The notes below the pieces were generated by a model that saw only the letters and a list, made by a program, of their open reading frames with translations, had not been told where the DNA came from and ran no database searches. Positions 38,051 through 49,803 of a stretch of 64,000 bases of DNA are shown here, piece by piece; positions within the stretch are counted from its first letter, which is position 1, and each line of letters opens with the position of its first letter. Position numbers and translations under genes: made by a program. This DNA comes from Clusia tigrina (taxonomy: Eukaryota > Arthropoda > Insecta > Diptera > Clusiidae). Where the stretch lies: the NCBI GenBank assembly GCA_920105625.2, contig OV050033.1:108399700-108463699 (forward strand). The letters are read 5' to 3'.

Positions 38051-39781
38051 CGTTTGTCAATTTAAGCTATCGCACAAAGCTATGCTACCCTTGAGTCCCA
38101 AATCAAACACTGACAAAACTTCAAATGGCCCTAACTTCTATACGGTACGTCCTACACCTATCAAAGTTTCCAACATACAAATGCTTGTAACTTTTTACTG
38201 GAGCGTCATAAAACCTTGAAATTTTGTAACAATAAAGTACTCGAGCCTCTTGTCAATTTAAGCTATCGCTCAAAGCTATGCTACCCTTGAGTCCCAAATC
38301 AAACACTGATAAAACTTCAAATGGCCCTAGCTTCTATACGGTACGTCCTACACCTATCACAGTTTCCAACATACACATGCTTGTAACTTTTTACTGGAGC
38401 GTCATAAAACCTTGAAATTTTGTAACAATGAAGTACTCGAGCCTTTTGTCAATTTGAGCTATCGCTCAAAGCTATGCTGCCCTTGAGTCCCAAATCAAAA
38501 ACTGATAAATCTTCAAATGGCCCTAACTTCTATACGGTACGCCCTACACCTATCAAAGTTTGCAACATGCAAATGCTTGTAACTTTTTACTGGAGCGTCA
38601 TAAGATCTTGAAATTTTGTAACAATAAAGTACTCGAGCCTCTTGTAAATTTGAGCTATCGCTCAAAGCTATGATACCCTTGAGTCATAAATCAAATACTG
38701 ATAAAACTTCAACTGGCCCTATACGGTACGTCCAACATACAAATGCTTGTAACTTTTTACTGAGCGTCATAAAACCTTGAAATTTTGTAACAATAAAGTA
38801 CTCGAGCCTCTTGTCAATTTGAGCTATCGCTCAAAGCTATGCTACCCTTGAGTCCCAAATCAAACACTGATAAATCTTCGAATGGCCCTAACTTCTATAC
38901 GGTACGTCCTACACCTATCAAAGTTAGCAACATACAAATGCTTGTAACTTTTTACTGGACCGTAAAACCTTGAAATTTTGTAACAATAAAGTACTCGAGC
39001 CGTTTGTCAATTTAAGCTATCGCACAAAGCTATGCTACCCTTGAGTCCCAAATCAAACACTGATAAAACTTCAAATGGCCCCAACTTCTTTACGGTACGT
39101 CCTACACCTATCAAAGTTTGCAACATACAAATGCTTGTAACTTTTTACTGGAGCGTTATAAAACCTTGAAATTTTGTAACAATAAAGAACTCGAGCCTCT
39201 TGTCAATTTAAGCTTTCGCTCAAATCTATGCTACCCTTGAGTCCCAAATCAAACACTGATAAAACTTCAAATGGCACAAACTTCTATACGGTACGTCCTA
39301 CACCAATCAAAGTTAGCAACATACAAATGCTTGTAACTTTTTACTGGAGCGTCATAAAACCTTGAAATTTTGTAACAATAAAGTACTCGAGCCTCTTGTC
39401 AATTTAAGCTATCGCTCAAAGCTATGCTCCATTTGAGTCCCAAATCAAACACTGATAAAACTTCAAATGGCCCCAACTTCTATACGGTACGTCCTACACC
39501 TATCAAAGTTTGCAACATACAAATGCTTGTAACTTTTTACTGGAGCGTCATAAAACCTTGAAATTTTGTAACAATAAAGTACTCGAGCCTCTTTTCAATT
39601 TGAGCTTTCGCTCAAATCTATGCTACCCTTGAGTCCCAAATCAAACACTGATAAAACTTCAAATGGCGCAAACTTCTATACCGTATGTCCTACACCTATC
39701 AAAGTTAGCAACATACAAATGCTTGTAACTTTTTACTGGACCGTAAAACCTTGAAATTTTGTAACAATAAAGTACTCGAGC
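38051..39781 (+). repeat. 1,731-bp nine-monomer subunit, copy b of the first composite
   Basis: Partner of 36,320-38,050, marked by gtacgccc at 38,541 and normal gcaacatgc. The match ends near 39,781, where the array jumps back to the sequence found at 35,559. Confidence 0.88.
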
Positions 39782-42700
39782 CTCTTTTCAATTTAAGCTA
39801 TCGCTCAAAGCTATGCTACCCTTGAGTCCCAAATCAAACACTGATAAAACTTCAAATGGCCCAAACTTCTATACGGTATGTCCTACACCTATCAAAGCTA
39901 GCAACATACAAATGCTTGTAACTTTTTACTGGACCGTAAAACCTTGAAATTTTGAAACAATAAAGTACTCGAGCCGTTTGTCAATTTAAGCTATCGCACA
40001 AAGCTATGCTACCCTTCAGTCCCAAATCAAACACTGATAAAACTTCAAATGGCCCCAACTTCTTTACGGTACGTCCTACACCTATCAAAGTTTGCAACAT
40101 ACAAATGCTTGTAACTTTTTACTGGAGCGTCATAAAACCTTGAAATTTTGTAACAATAAAGTACTCGTGCCTCTTGTCAATTTAAGCTTTCGCTCAAATC
40201 TATGCTACCCTTGAGTCCCAAATCAAACATTGATAAAACTTCAAATGGCGCAAACTTCTATACGGTACGTCCTACACCAATCAAAGTTAGCAACATACAA
40301 ATGCTTGTAACTTTTTACTGGAGCGTCATAAAATCTTGAAATTTTGTAACAATAAAGTACTCGAGCCTCTTGTAAATTTCAGCTATCGCTCAAAGCTAGG
40401 ATACCCTTGAGTCCCAAATCAAATACTGATAAAACTTCAACTGGCCCTAGCTTCTATACGGTACGTCCAACATACAAATGCTTGTAACTTTTTACTGAGC
40501 GTCATAAAACCTTGAAATTTTGTAACAATAAAGTACTCGAGCCTCTTTTCAATTTAAGCTATCGCTCAAAGCTATGCTACCCTTGAGTCCCAAATCAAAC
40601 ACTGATAAAACTTCAAATGGCCCAAACTTCTATACGGTACGTCCTACACCTATCAAAGTTTCCAACATACAAATGCTTGTAACTTTTTACTGGAGCGTCA
40701 TAAAACCTTGAAATTTTGTAACAATAAAGTACTCGAGCCTCTTGTCAATTTAAGCTATCGCTCAAAGCTATGCTACCCTTGAGTCCCAAATCAAACACTG
40801 ATAAAACTTCAAATGGCCCTAGCTTCTATACGGTACGTCCTACACCTATCACAGTTTCCAACATACACATGCTTGTAACTTTTTACTGGAGCGTCATAAA
40901 ACCTTGAAATTTTGTAACAATGAAGTACTCGAGCCTTTTGTCAATTTGAGCTATCGCTCAAAGCTATGCTGCCCTTGAGTCCCAAATCAAAAACTGATAA
41001 ATCTTCAAATGGCCCTAACTTCTATACGGTACGTCCTACACCTATCAAAGTTTGCAATATGCAAATGCTTGTAACTTTTTACTGGAGCGTCATAAGATCT
41101 TGAAATTTTGTAACAATAAAGTACTCGAGCCTCTTGTAAATTTGAGCTATCGCTCAAAGCTATGATACCCTTGAGTCATAAATCAAATACTGATAAAACT
41201 TCAACTGGCCCTATACGGTACGTCCAACATACAAATGCTTGTAACTTTTTACTGAGCGTCATAAAACCTTGAAATTTTGTAACAATAAAGTACTCGAGCC
41301 TCTTGTCAATTTGAGCTATCGCTCAAAGCTATGCTACCCTTGAGTCCCAAATCAAACACTGATAAATCTTCGAATGGCCCTAACTTCTATACGGTACGTC
41401 CTACACCTATCAAAGTTAGCAACATACAAATGCTTGTAACTTTTTACTGGACCGTAAAACCTTGAAATTTTGTAACAATAAAGTACTCGAGCCGTTTGTC
41501 AATTTAAGCTATCGCACAAAGCTATGCTACCCTTGAGTCCCAAATCAAACACTGATAAAACTTCAAATGGCCCCAACTTCTTTACGGTACGTCCTACACC
41601 TATCAAAGTTTGCAACATACAAATGCTTGTAACTTTTTACTGGAGCGTCATAAAACCTTGAAATTTTGTAACAATAAAGAACTCGAGCCTCTTGTCAATT
41701 TAAGCTTTCGCTCAAATCTATGCTACCCTTGAGTCCCAAATCAAACACTGATAAAACTTCAAATGGCACAAACTTCTATACGGTACGTCCTACACCAATC
41801 AAAGTTAGCAACATACAAATGCTTGTAACTTTTTACTGGAGCGTCATAAAACCTTGAAATTTTGTAACAATAAAGTACTCGAGCCTCTTGTCAATTTAAG
41901 CTATCGCTCAAAGCTATGCTCCATTTGAGTCCCAAATCAAACACTGATAAAACTTCAAATGGCCCCAACTTCTATACGGTACGTCCTACACCTATCAAAG
42001 TTTGCAACATACAAATGCTTGTAACTTTTTACTGGAGCGTCATAAAACCTTGAAATTTTGTAACAATAAAGTACTCGAGCCTCTTTTCAATTTAAGCTTT
42101 CGCTCAAATCTATGCTACCCTTGAGTCCCAAATCAAACACTGATAAAACTTCAAATGGCGCAAACTTCTATACCGTATGTCCTACACCTATCAAAGTTAG
42201 CAACATACAAATGCTTGTAACTTTTTACTGGACCGTAAAACCTTGAAATTTTGTAACAATAAAGTACTCGAGCCGTTTGTCAATTTAAGCTATCGCACAA
42301 AGCTATGCTACCCTTGAGTCCCAAATCAAACACTGACAAAACTTCAAATGGCCCTAACTTCTATACGGTACGTCCTACACCTATCAAAGTTTCCAACATA
42401 CAAATGCTTGTAACTTTTTACTGGAGCGTCATAAAACCTTGAAATTTTGTAACAATAAAGTACTCGAGCCTCTTGTCAATTTAAGCTATCGCTCAAAGCT
42501 ATGCTACCCTTGAGTCCCAAATCAAACACTGATAAAACTTCAAATGGCCCTAGCTTCTATACGGTACGTCCTACACCTATCACAGTTTCCAACATACACA
42601 TGCTTGTAACTTTTTACTGGAGCGTCATAAAACCTTGAAATTTTGTAACAATGAAGTACTCGAGCCTTTTGTCAATTTGAGCTATCGCTCAAAGCTATGC

Positions 42701-44004
42701 TGCCCTTGAGTCCCAAATCAAAAACTGATAAATCTTCAAATGGCCCTAACTTCTATACGGTACGCCCTACACCTATCAAAGTTTGCAACATGCAAATGCT
42801 TGTAACTTTTTACTGGAGCGTCATAAGATCTTGAAATTTTGTAACAATAAAGTACTCGAGCCTCTTGTAAATTTGAGCTATCGCTCAAAGCTATGATACC
42901 CTTGAGTCATAAATCAAATACTGATAAAACTTCAACTGGCCCTATACGGTACGTCCAACATACAAATGCTTGTAACTTTTTACTGAGCGTCATAAAACCT
43001 TGAAATTTTGTAACAATAAAGTACTCGAGCCTCTTGTCAATTTGAGCTATCGCTCAAAGCTATGCTACCCTTGAGTCCCAAATCAAACACTGATAAATCT
43101 TCGAATGGCCCTAACTTCTATACGGTACGTCCTACACCTATCAAAGTTAGCAACATACAAATGCTTGTAACTTTTTACTGGACCGTAAAACCTTGAAATT
43201 TTGTAACAATAAAGTACTCGAGCCGTTTGTCAATTTAAGCTATCGCACAAAGCTATGCTACCCTTGAGTCCCAAATCAAACACTGATAAAACTTCAAATG
43301 GCCCCAACTTCTTTACGGTACGTCCTACACCTATCAAAGTTTGCAACATACAAATGCTTGTAACTTTTTACTGGAGCGTCATAAAACCTTGAAATTTTGT
43401 AACAATAAAGAACTCGAGCCTCTTGTCAATTTAAGCTTTCGCTCAAATCTATGCTACCCTTGAGTCCCAAATCAAACACTGATAAAACTTCAAATGGCAC
43501 AAACTTCTATACGGTACGTCCTACACCAATCAAAGTTAGCAACATACAAATGCTTGTAACTTTTTACTGGAGCGTCATAAAACCTTGAAATTTTGTAACA
43601 ATAAAGTACTCGAGCCTCTTGTCAATTTAAGCTATCGCTCAAAGCTATGCTCCATTTGAGTCCCAAATCAAACACTGATAAAACTTCAAATGGCCCCAAC
43701 TTCTATACGGTACGTCCTACACCTATCAAAGTTTGCAACATACAAATGCTTGTAACTTTTTACTGGAGCGTCATAAAACCTTGAAATTTTGTAACAATAA
43801 AGTACTCGAGCCTCTTTTCAATTTAAGCTTTCGCTCAAATCTATGCTACCCTTGAGTCCCAAATCAAACACTGATAAAACTTCAAATGGCGCAAACTTCT
43901 ATACCGTATGTCCTACACCTATCAAAGTTAGCAACATACAAATGCTTGTAACTTTTTACTGGACCGTAAAACCTTGAAATTTTGTAACAATAAAGTACTC
44001 GAGC
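39782..44004 (+). repeat. 4,223-bp composite higher-order unit, second copy
   Basis: Second copy of 35,559-39,781, containing its own a and b subunits (about 40,543-42,273 and 42,274-44,004). The markers gcaatatgc (41,054) and gtacgccc (42,764) sit in the a and b subunits respectively, as in the first copy. The 1,731-bp duplication is therefore the older event. Confidence 0.94.
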
Positions 44005-44597
44005 CGTTTGTCAATTTAAGCTATCGCACAAAGCTATGCTACCCTTGAGTCCCAAATCAAACACTGATAAAACTTCAAATGGCCCCAACTTCTTTACGGT
44101 ACGTCCTACACCTATCAAAGTTTGCAACATACAAATGCTTGTAACTTTTTACTGGAACGTCATAGAACCTTGAAATTTTGTAACAATAAAGTACTCGAGC
44201 CTCTTGTCAATTCAAGCTTTCGCTCAAATCTATGCTACCCTTGAGTCCCAAATCAAACACTGATAAAACTTCAAATGGCCCTAGCTTCTATACGGTACGT
44301 CCTACACCTATCAAAGTTTCCAACATACAAATGCTTGTAACTTTATACTGGAGCGTCATAAAACCTAGAAATTTTGTAACAATAAAGTACTCGAGCCTCT
44401 TGTCAATTTAAGCTATCGCTCAAAGCTATGCTACCTTTGAGTTCCAATTCAAACACTGATAAAACTTCAAATGGCCCTAACTTCTATACGGTACGTCCTA
44501 CACCTATCAAAGTTTGCAACATACACATGCTTGTAACTTTTTACTGGAGCGTCATAAAACCTTGAAATTTTGTAACAATGAAGTACTCGAGCCTTTT
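43425..44597 (+). repeat. 1,173-bp six-monomer unit, first copy
   Basis: Six monomers (one 193 bp) recur at exactly 1,173 bp. Markers are atggcacaaac, gctccatttgag, gtatgtcc with ggaccgtaaaacc, cgtcatagaacc, aactttatactgg with aacctagaaatt, and cctttgagttccaattc. The left part overlaps the end of the 4,223-bp composite. Confidence 0.9.
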
Positions 44598-45770
44598 GTC
44601 AATTTAAGCTTTCGCTCAAATCTATGCTACCCTTGAGTCCCAAATCAAACACTGATAAAACTTCAAATGGCACAAACTTCTATACGGTACGTCCTACACC
44701 AATCAAAGTTAGCAACATACAAATGCTTGTAACTTTTTACTGGAGCGTCATAAAACCTTGAAATTTTGTAACAATAAAGTACTCGAGCCTCTTGTCAATT
44801 TAAGCTATCGCTCAAAGCTATGCTCCATTTGAGTCCCAAATCAAACACTGATAAAACTTCAAATGGCCCCAACTTCTATACGGTACGTCCTACACCTATC
44901 AAAGTTTGCAACATACAAATGCTTGTAACTTTTTACTGGAGCGTCATAAAACCTTGAAATTTTGTAACAATAAAGTACTCGAGCCTCTTTTCAATTTAAG
45001 CTTTCGCTCAAATCTATGCTACCCTTGAGTCCCAAATCAAACACTGATAAAACTTCAAATGGCGCAAACTTCTATACCGTATGTCCTACACCTATCAAAG
45101 TTAGCAACATACAAATGCTTGTAACTTTTTACTGGACCGTAAAACCTTGAAATTTTGTAACAATAAAGTACTCGAGCCGTTTGTTAATTTAAGCTATCGC
45201 ACAAAGCTATGCTACCCTTGAGTCCCAAATCAAACACTGATAAAACTTCAAATGGCCCCAACTTCTTTACGGTACGTCCTACACCTATCAAAGTTTGCAA
45301 CATACAAATGCTTGTAACTTTTTACTGGAGCGTCATAGAACCTTGAAATTTTGTAACAATAAAGTACTCGAGCCTCTTGTCAATTCAAGCTTTCGCTCAA
45401 ATCTATGCTACCCTTGAGTCCCAAATCAAACACTGATAAAACTTCAAATGGCCCTAGCTTCTATACGGTACGTCCTACACCTATCAAAGTTTCCAACATA
45501 CAAATGCTTGTAACTTTATACTGGAGCGTCATAAAACCTAGAAATTTTGTAACAATAAAGTACTCGAGCCTCTTGTCAATTTAAGCTATCGCTCAAAGCT
45601 ATGCTACCTTTGAGTTCCAATTCAAACACTGATAAAACTTCAAATGGCCCTAACTTCTATACGGTACGTCCTACACCTATCAAAGTTTGCAACATACACA
45701 TGCTTGTAACTTTTTACTGGAGCGTCATAAAACCTTGAAATTTTGTAACAATGAAGTACTCGAGCCTTTT
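44598..45770 (+). repeat. 1,173-bp six-monomer unit, second copy
   Basis: Second copy. Differences include gttaatttaag near 45,184 and ggagcgtcatagaacc where the first copy has ggaacgtcatagaacc. It ends near 45,770, where caatttgagc replaces caatttaagc. Confidence 0.9.
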
Positions 45771-48700
45771 GTCAATTTGAGCTATCGCTCAAAGCTATGA
45801 TACCCTTGAGTCCCAAATCAAATACTGATAAAACTTCAACTGGCCCTAGCTTCTATACGGTACGTCCAACATACAAATGCTTGTAACTTTTTACTGAGCG
45901 TCATAAAACCTTGAAATTTTGTTACAATAAAGTACTCGAGCCTCTTGTCAATTTGAGCTATCGCTCAAAGCTATGCTACCCTTGAGTCCCAAATCAAACA
46001 CTGATAAATCTTCGAATGGCCCTAACTTCTATACGGTACGTCCTACACCTATCAAAGTTTGCAACATACAAATGCTTGTAACTTTTTACTGGAGCGTCAT
46101 TAAACCTTGAAATTTTGTAACAATAAAGTACTCGAGCCTCTTGTCAATTTAAGCTTTCGCTCAAAGCTATGCTACCTTTGAGTCCCAAATCAAACACTGA
46201 TAAAACTTCACATGGCCCAAACTTCTATACGGTACGTCCTACACCTATCAAAGTTTGCAACATACAAATGCTTGTAACTTTTTACTGGAGCGTCATAAAA
46301 CCTTGAACTTTTGTAACAATAAAGTACTCGAGCCTCTTGTCAATTTAAGCTTTCGCTCAAATCTATGCTACCCTTGAGTCCCAAATCAAACACTGATAAA
46401 ACTTCAAATGGCGCAAACTTCTATACGGTACGTCCTACACCAATCAAAGTTTGCAACATACAAATGCTTGTAACTTTTTACTGGAGCGTCATAAAACCTT
46501 GAAATTTTGTAACAATAAAGTACTCGAGCCTTTTCTCCATTTAAGCTATCGCTCAAAGCTATGCTACCCTTGAGTCCCAAATCAAACACGGATAAAACTT
46601 AAAAAGGCCCTAGCTTCTATACGGTACGTCCTACACCTATCAAAATTTCCAACATACAAATGCTTGTAACTTTTTACTGGGGCGTCATAAAACCTTGAAA
46701 TTTTTTAACAATAAAGTACTCGAGCCTCTTGTCAATTTAAGCTATCGCTCAAAGCTATGCTGCCCCTAAGTCCCAAATCAAACACTGATAAAACTTCAAA
46801 TGGCCCCAACTTCTATACGGTATGTCCTACACCTATCAAAGTTTGCAACATACAAATGCTTGTAACTTTTTACTGGAGCGTCATAAAACCTTGAAATTTT
46901 GTAACAATAAAGTACTCGAACCTCTTGTCAATTTAAGCTATCGCGCAAACCTATGCTACCCTTGACTCCCAAATCAAACACTGACAAAACTTCCAATGGC
47001 CCTCACTTCTATACGGTACGTCCTATACCTATCAAAGTTTGCAACATACAATTGATTGTAACTTTTTACTGGAGCATCATAAAACCTTGAAATTTTGCAA
47101 CAAAAAAGTTCTCGAGCCTCTTGTCAATTTAAGCTATCGCTCAAAGCTATGCTACCCTTGAGTCCCAAATCAAACACTGATAAATCTTCGAATGGCCCTA
47201 ACTTCTATACTGTACGTCCTACACCTATCAAAGTTTGCAACATACAAATGCTTGTAACTTTTTACTGGAGCGTCATCAAACGTTGAAATTTTGTAACAAT
47301 AAAGTACTCGAGCCTCTTGTCAATTTAAGCTTTCGCTCAAAGCTATGCTACCCTTGAGTCCCAAATCAAACACTGATAAAACTTCAAATGGCCCAAACTT
47401 CTATACGGTATGTCCTATACCTATCAAAGTTAGCAACATACAAATGCTTGTAACTTTTTACTGGACCGTAAAACCTTGAAATTTTGTAACAATAAAGTAC
47501 TCGAGCCTTTTGTCAATTTAAACTATCGCACAAAGCTATGCTACCCTTGAGTCCCAAATCAAACACTGATAAAACTTCAAATGGCCCTAGCTTCTATACA
47601 GTACGTCCTACAACTATCAAAGTTTCCAACATACAAATGCTTGTAACTTTTTACTGGAGCGTCATAAAACCTAGAAATTTTTTAACAATAAAGTAATCGA
47701 GCCTCTTGTAAATTTGAGCTATCGCTCAAAGCTATGCTACCCTAGAGTCCCAAATCAATCACGGATAAAACTTCAAACGGCCCTAGCTTCTATACAGTAC
47801 GTCCTACACCTATCAAAGTTTGCAACATGCAAATGCTTGTAACTTTTTACTGGAGCGTCATAAAACCTTGAAATTTTGTAACAATAAAGTACTCGAGCCT
47901 CTTGTAAATTTGAGCTATCGCTCAAAGCTATGATACTCTTGAGTCCCAAATCAAAAACTGATAAAACTTCAACTGGCCCTAGCTTCTATACGGTACGTCC
48001 AACATACAAATGCTTGTAACTTTTTACTGAGCGTCATAAAACCTTGAAATTTTGTAACAATAAAGTACTCGAGCCTCTTGTCAATTTGAGCTATCGCTCA
48101 AAGCTATGCTACCCTTGAGTCCCAAATCAAACACTGATAAATCTTCGAATGGCCCTAACTTCTATACGGTACGTCCTACACCTATCAAAGTTTGCAACAT
48201 ACAAATGCTTGTAACTTTTTACTGGAGCGTCATTAAATCTTGAAATTTTGTAACAATAAAGTACTCGAGCCTCTTGTCAATTTAAGCTTTCGCTCAAAGC
48301 TATGCTACCCTTGAGTCCCAAATCAAACACTGATAAAACTTCAAATGGCCCAAACTTCTATACGGTATGTCCTACACCTACCAAAGTTAGCAACATACAA
48401 ATGCTTGTAACTTTTTACTGGACCGTAAAACCTTGAAATTTTGTAACAATAATGTACTCGAGCCTTTTGTCAATTTAAGCTATCGCACAAACCTGTGCTA
48501 CCCTTGAGTCCCAAATCAAACACTGATAAAACTTCAAATGGTCCCAACTTCTATACGGTACGTCCTACACCTATCAGAGTTTGCAACATACAAATGCTTG
48601 TTACTTTTTACTGGAACGTCATAAAACATTGAAATTTTGTAACAATAAAGTACTCGAGCCTCTTGTCAATTTAAGCTTTCGCTCAAAGCTATGCTACCCT

Positions 48701-49803
48701 TGAGTCCCAAATCAAACACTGATAAAACTTCAAATGGCCCAAACTTCTATACGGTATGTCCTACACCTATCAAAGTTAGCAACATACAAATGCTTGTAAC
48801 TTTTTACTGGACCGTAAAACCTTGAAATTTTGTAACAATAAAGTACTCGAGCCTTTTGTCAATTTAAGCTATCGCACAAAGCTATGCTACCCTTGAGTCC
48901 CAAATCAAACACTGATAAAACTTCAAATGGCCCCAACTTCTATACGGTACGTCCTACACCTATCAAAGTTTGCAACATACAAATGCTTGTAACTTTTTAC
49001 TGGAACGTCATAAAACATTGAAATTTTGTAACAATAAAGTACTCGAGCCTCTTGTCAATTTAAGCTTTCGCTCAAATCTATGCTACCCTTGAGTCCCAAA
49101 TCAAACACTGATAAAACTTCAAATGGCGCAAACTTCTATACGGTACGTCCTACACCAATCAAAGTTAGCAACATACAAATGCTTGTAACTTTTTACTGGA
49201 GCGTCATAAAACCTTGAAATTTTGTAACAATAAAGTACTCGAGCCTCTTGTCAATTTAAGCTATCGCTCAAAGCTATGCTACCCTTGAGTCCCAAATCAA
49301 ACACTGATAAAACTTCAAATAGCCCTAGCTTCTATACGGTACGTCCAGCTTACAAATGCTTGTAACTTTTTACTGGAGCGTCATAAAACCTTGAAATTTT
49401 GTAACAACAAAGTACTCGAGCCTCTTGTAAATTTGAGCTATCGCTCAAAGCTATGCTACCCTTGAGTCTCAAATCAAACACGGATAAAACTTCAAACGGC
49501 CCTAGCTTCTATACAGTACGTCCTACACCTATCAAAGTTTCCAACATACAAATGCTTGTAACTTTTTACTGGAGCGTCATAAAACCTAGAAATTTTGTAA
49601 CAATAAAGTAATCGAGCCTCTTGTAAATTTGAGCTATCGCTCAAAGCTATGCTACCCATGAGTCCCAAATCAAACACTGACAAAACTTCAAATGGCCCTA
49701 ACTTCTATACGGTACGTCCTACACCTATCAAAGTTTCCAACAAACAAATGCTTGTAACTTTTTACTGGAGCGTCATAAAACCTTGAAATTTTGTAACAAT
49801 AAA
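45771..49803 (+). repeat. Mosaic satellite stretch linking several unit types
   Basis: About 21 monomers with pieces recognisable from elsewhere. About 46,385-46,911 resembles 23,950-24,470 (cttttctccattt, ggggcgtc, gctgccc). A monomer with ttccaatgg and caattgattg at 46,912 has its only other relative at 62,407. The gttctcgag monomer at 47,109 recurs at 50,951 and 55,400. Monomers at 47,880-48,260 resemble 50,370-50,754. No gene or foreign sequence was seen. Confidence 0.78.
48261..49038 (+). repeat. 389-bp monomer pair repeated twice
   Basis: Units 48,261-48,649 and 48,650-49,038 each hold a 193-bp monomer (ggcccaaac, gtatgtcc, ggaccgtaaaacc) and a 196-bp monomer (cgcacaaa, ggaacgtcataaaacattg). 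The first unit has extra changes such as acctgtgctaccc and atcagagtttg. Confidence 0.82.

Larger units (their letters stand above)
35559..39781 (+). repeat. 4,223-bp composite higher-order unit, first copy
   Basis: Composite of a segment of about 760 bp followed by a 1,731-bp tandem pair. Landmarks aaagctagc (35,671), ctcgtgcc (35,941), gctaggatac (36,171), gcaatatgc (36,831) and gtacgccc (38,541) all recur at +4,223. I found at least four differences between the copies (37,807, 37,902, 39,157, 39,602) and no indel, so identity is about 99.9%. Confidence 0.94.

Noticed and set aside
34600..46300. Apparent change of sequence type where open frames are scarce
   Set aside because: Monomers continue normally. 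The frames are shorter because local variants (ggaccgtaaaacc and other deletions) create stops.
47188..47210. Possible CENP-B box at atcttcgaatggccc
   Set aside because: Only TTCG matches the core. The required A and CGGG at the following positions are absent in all copies I checked.
49492..49683. Minus-strand frame starting SVFDLGL and repeated about a dozen times
   Set aside because: Its start is TTG within the monomer (caaacactgacaa read in reverse), it spans about one monomer, and it changes with each monomer variant. There is no sign of coding constraint.
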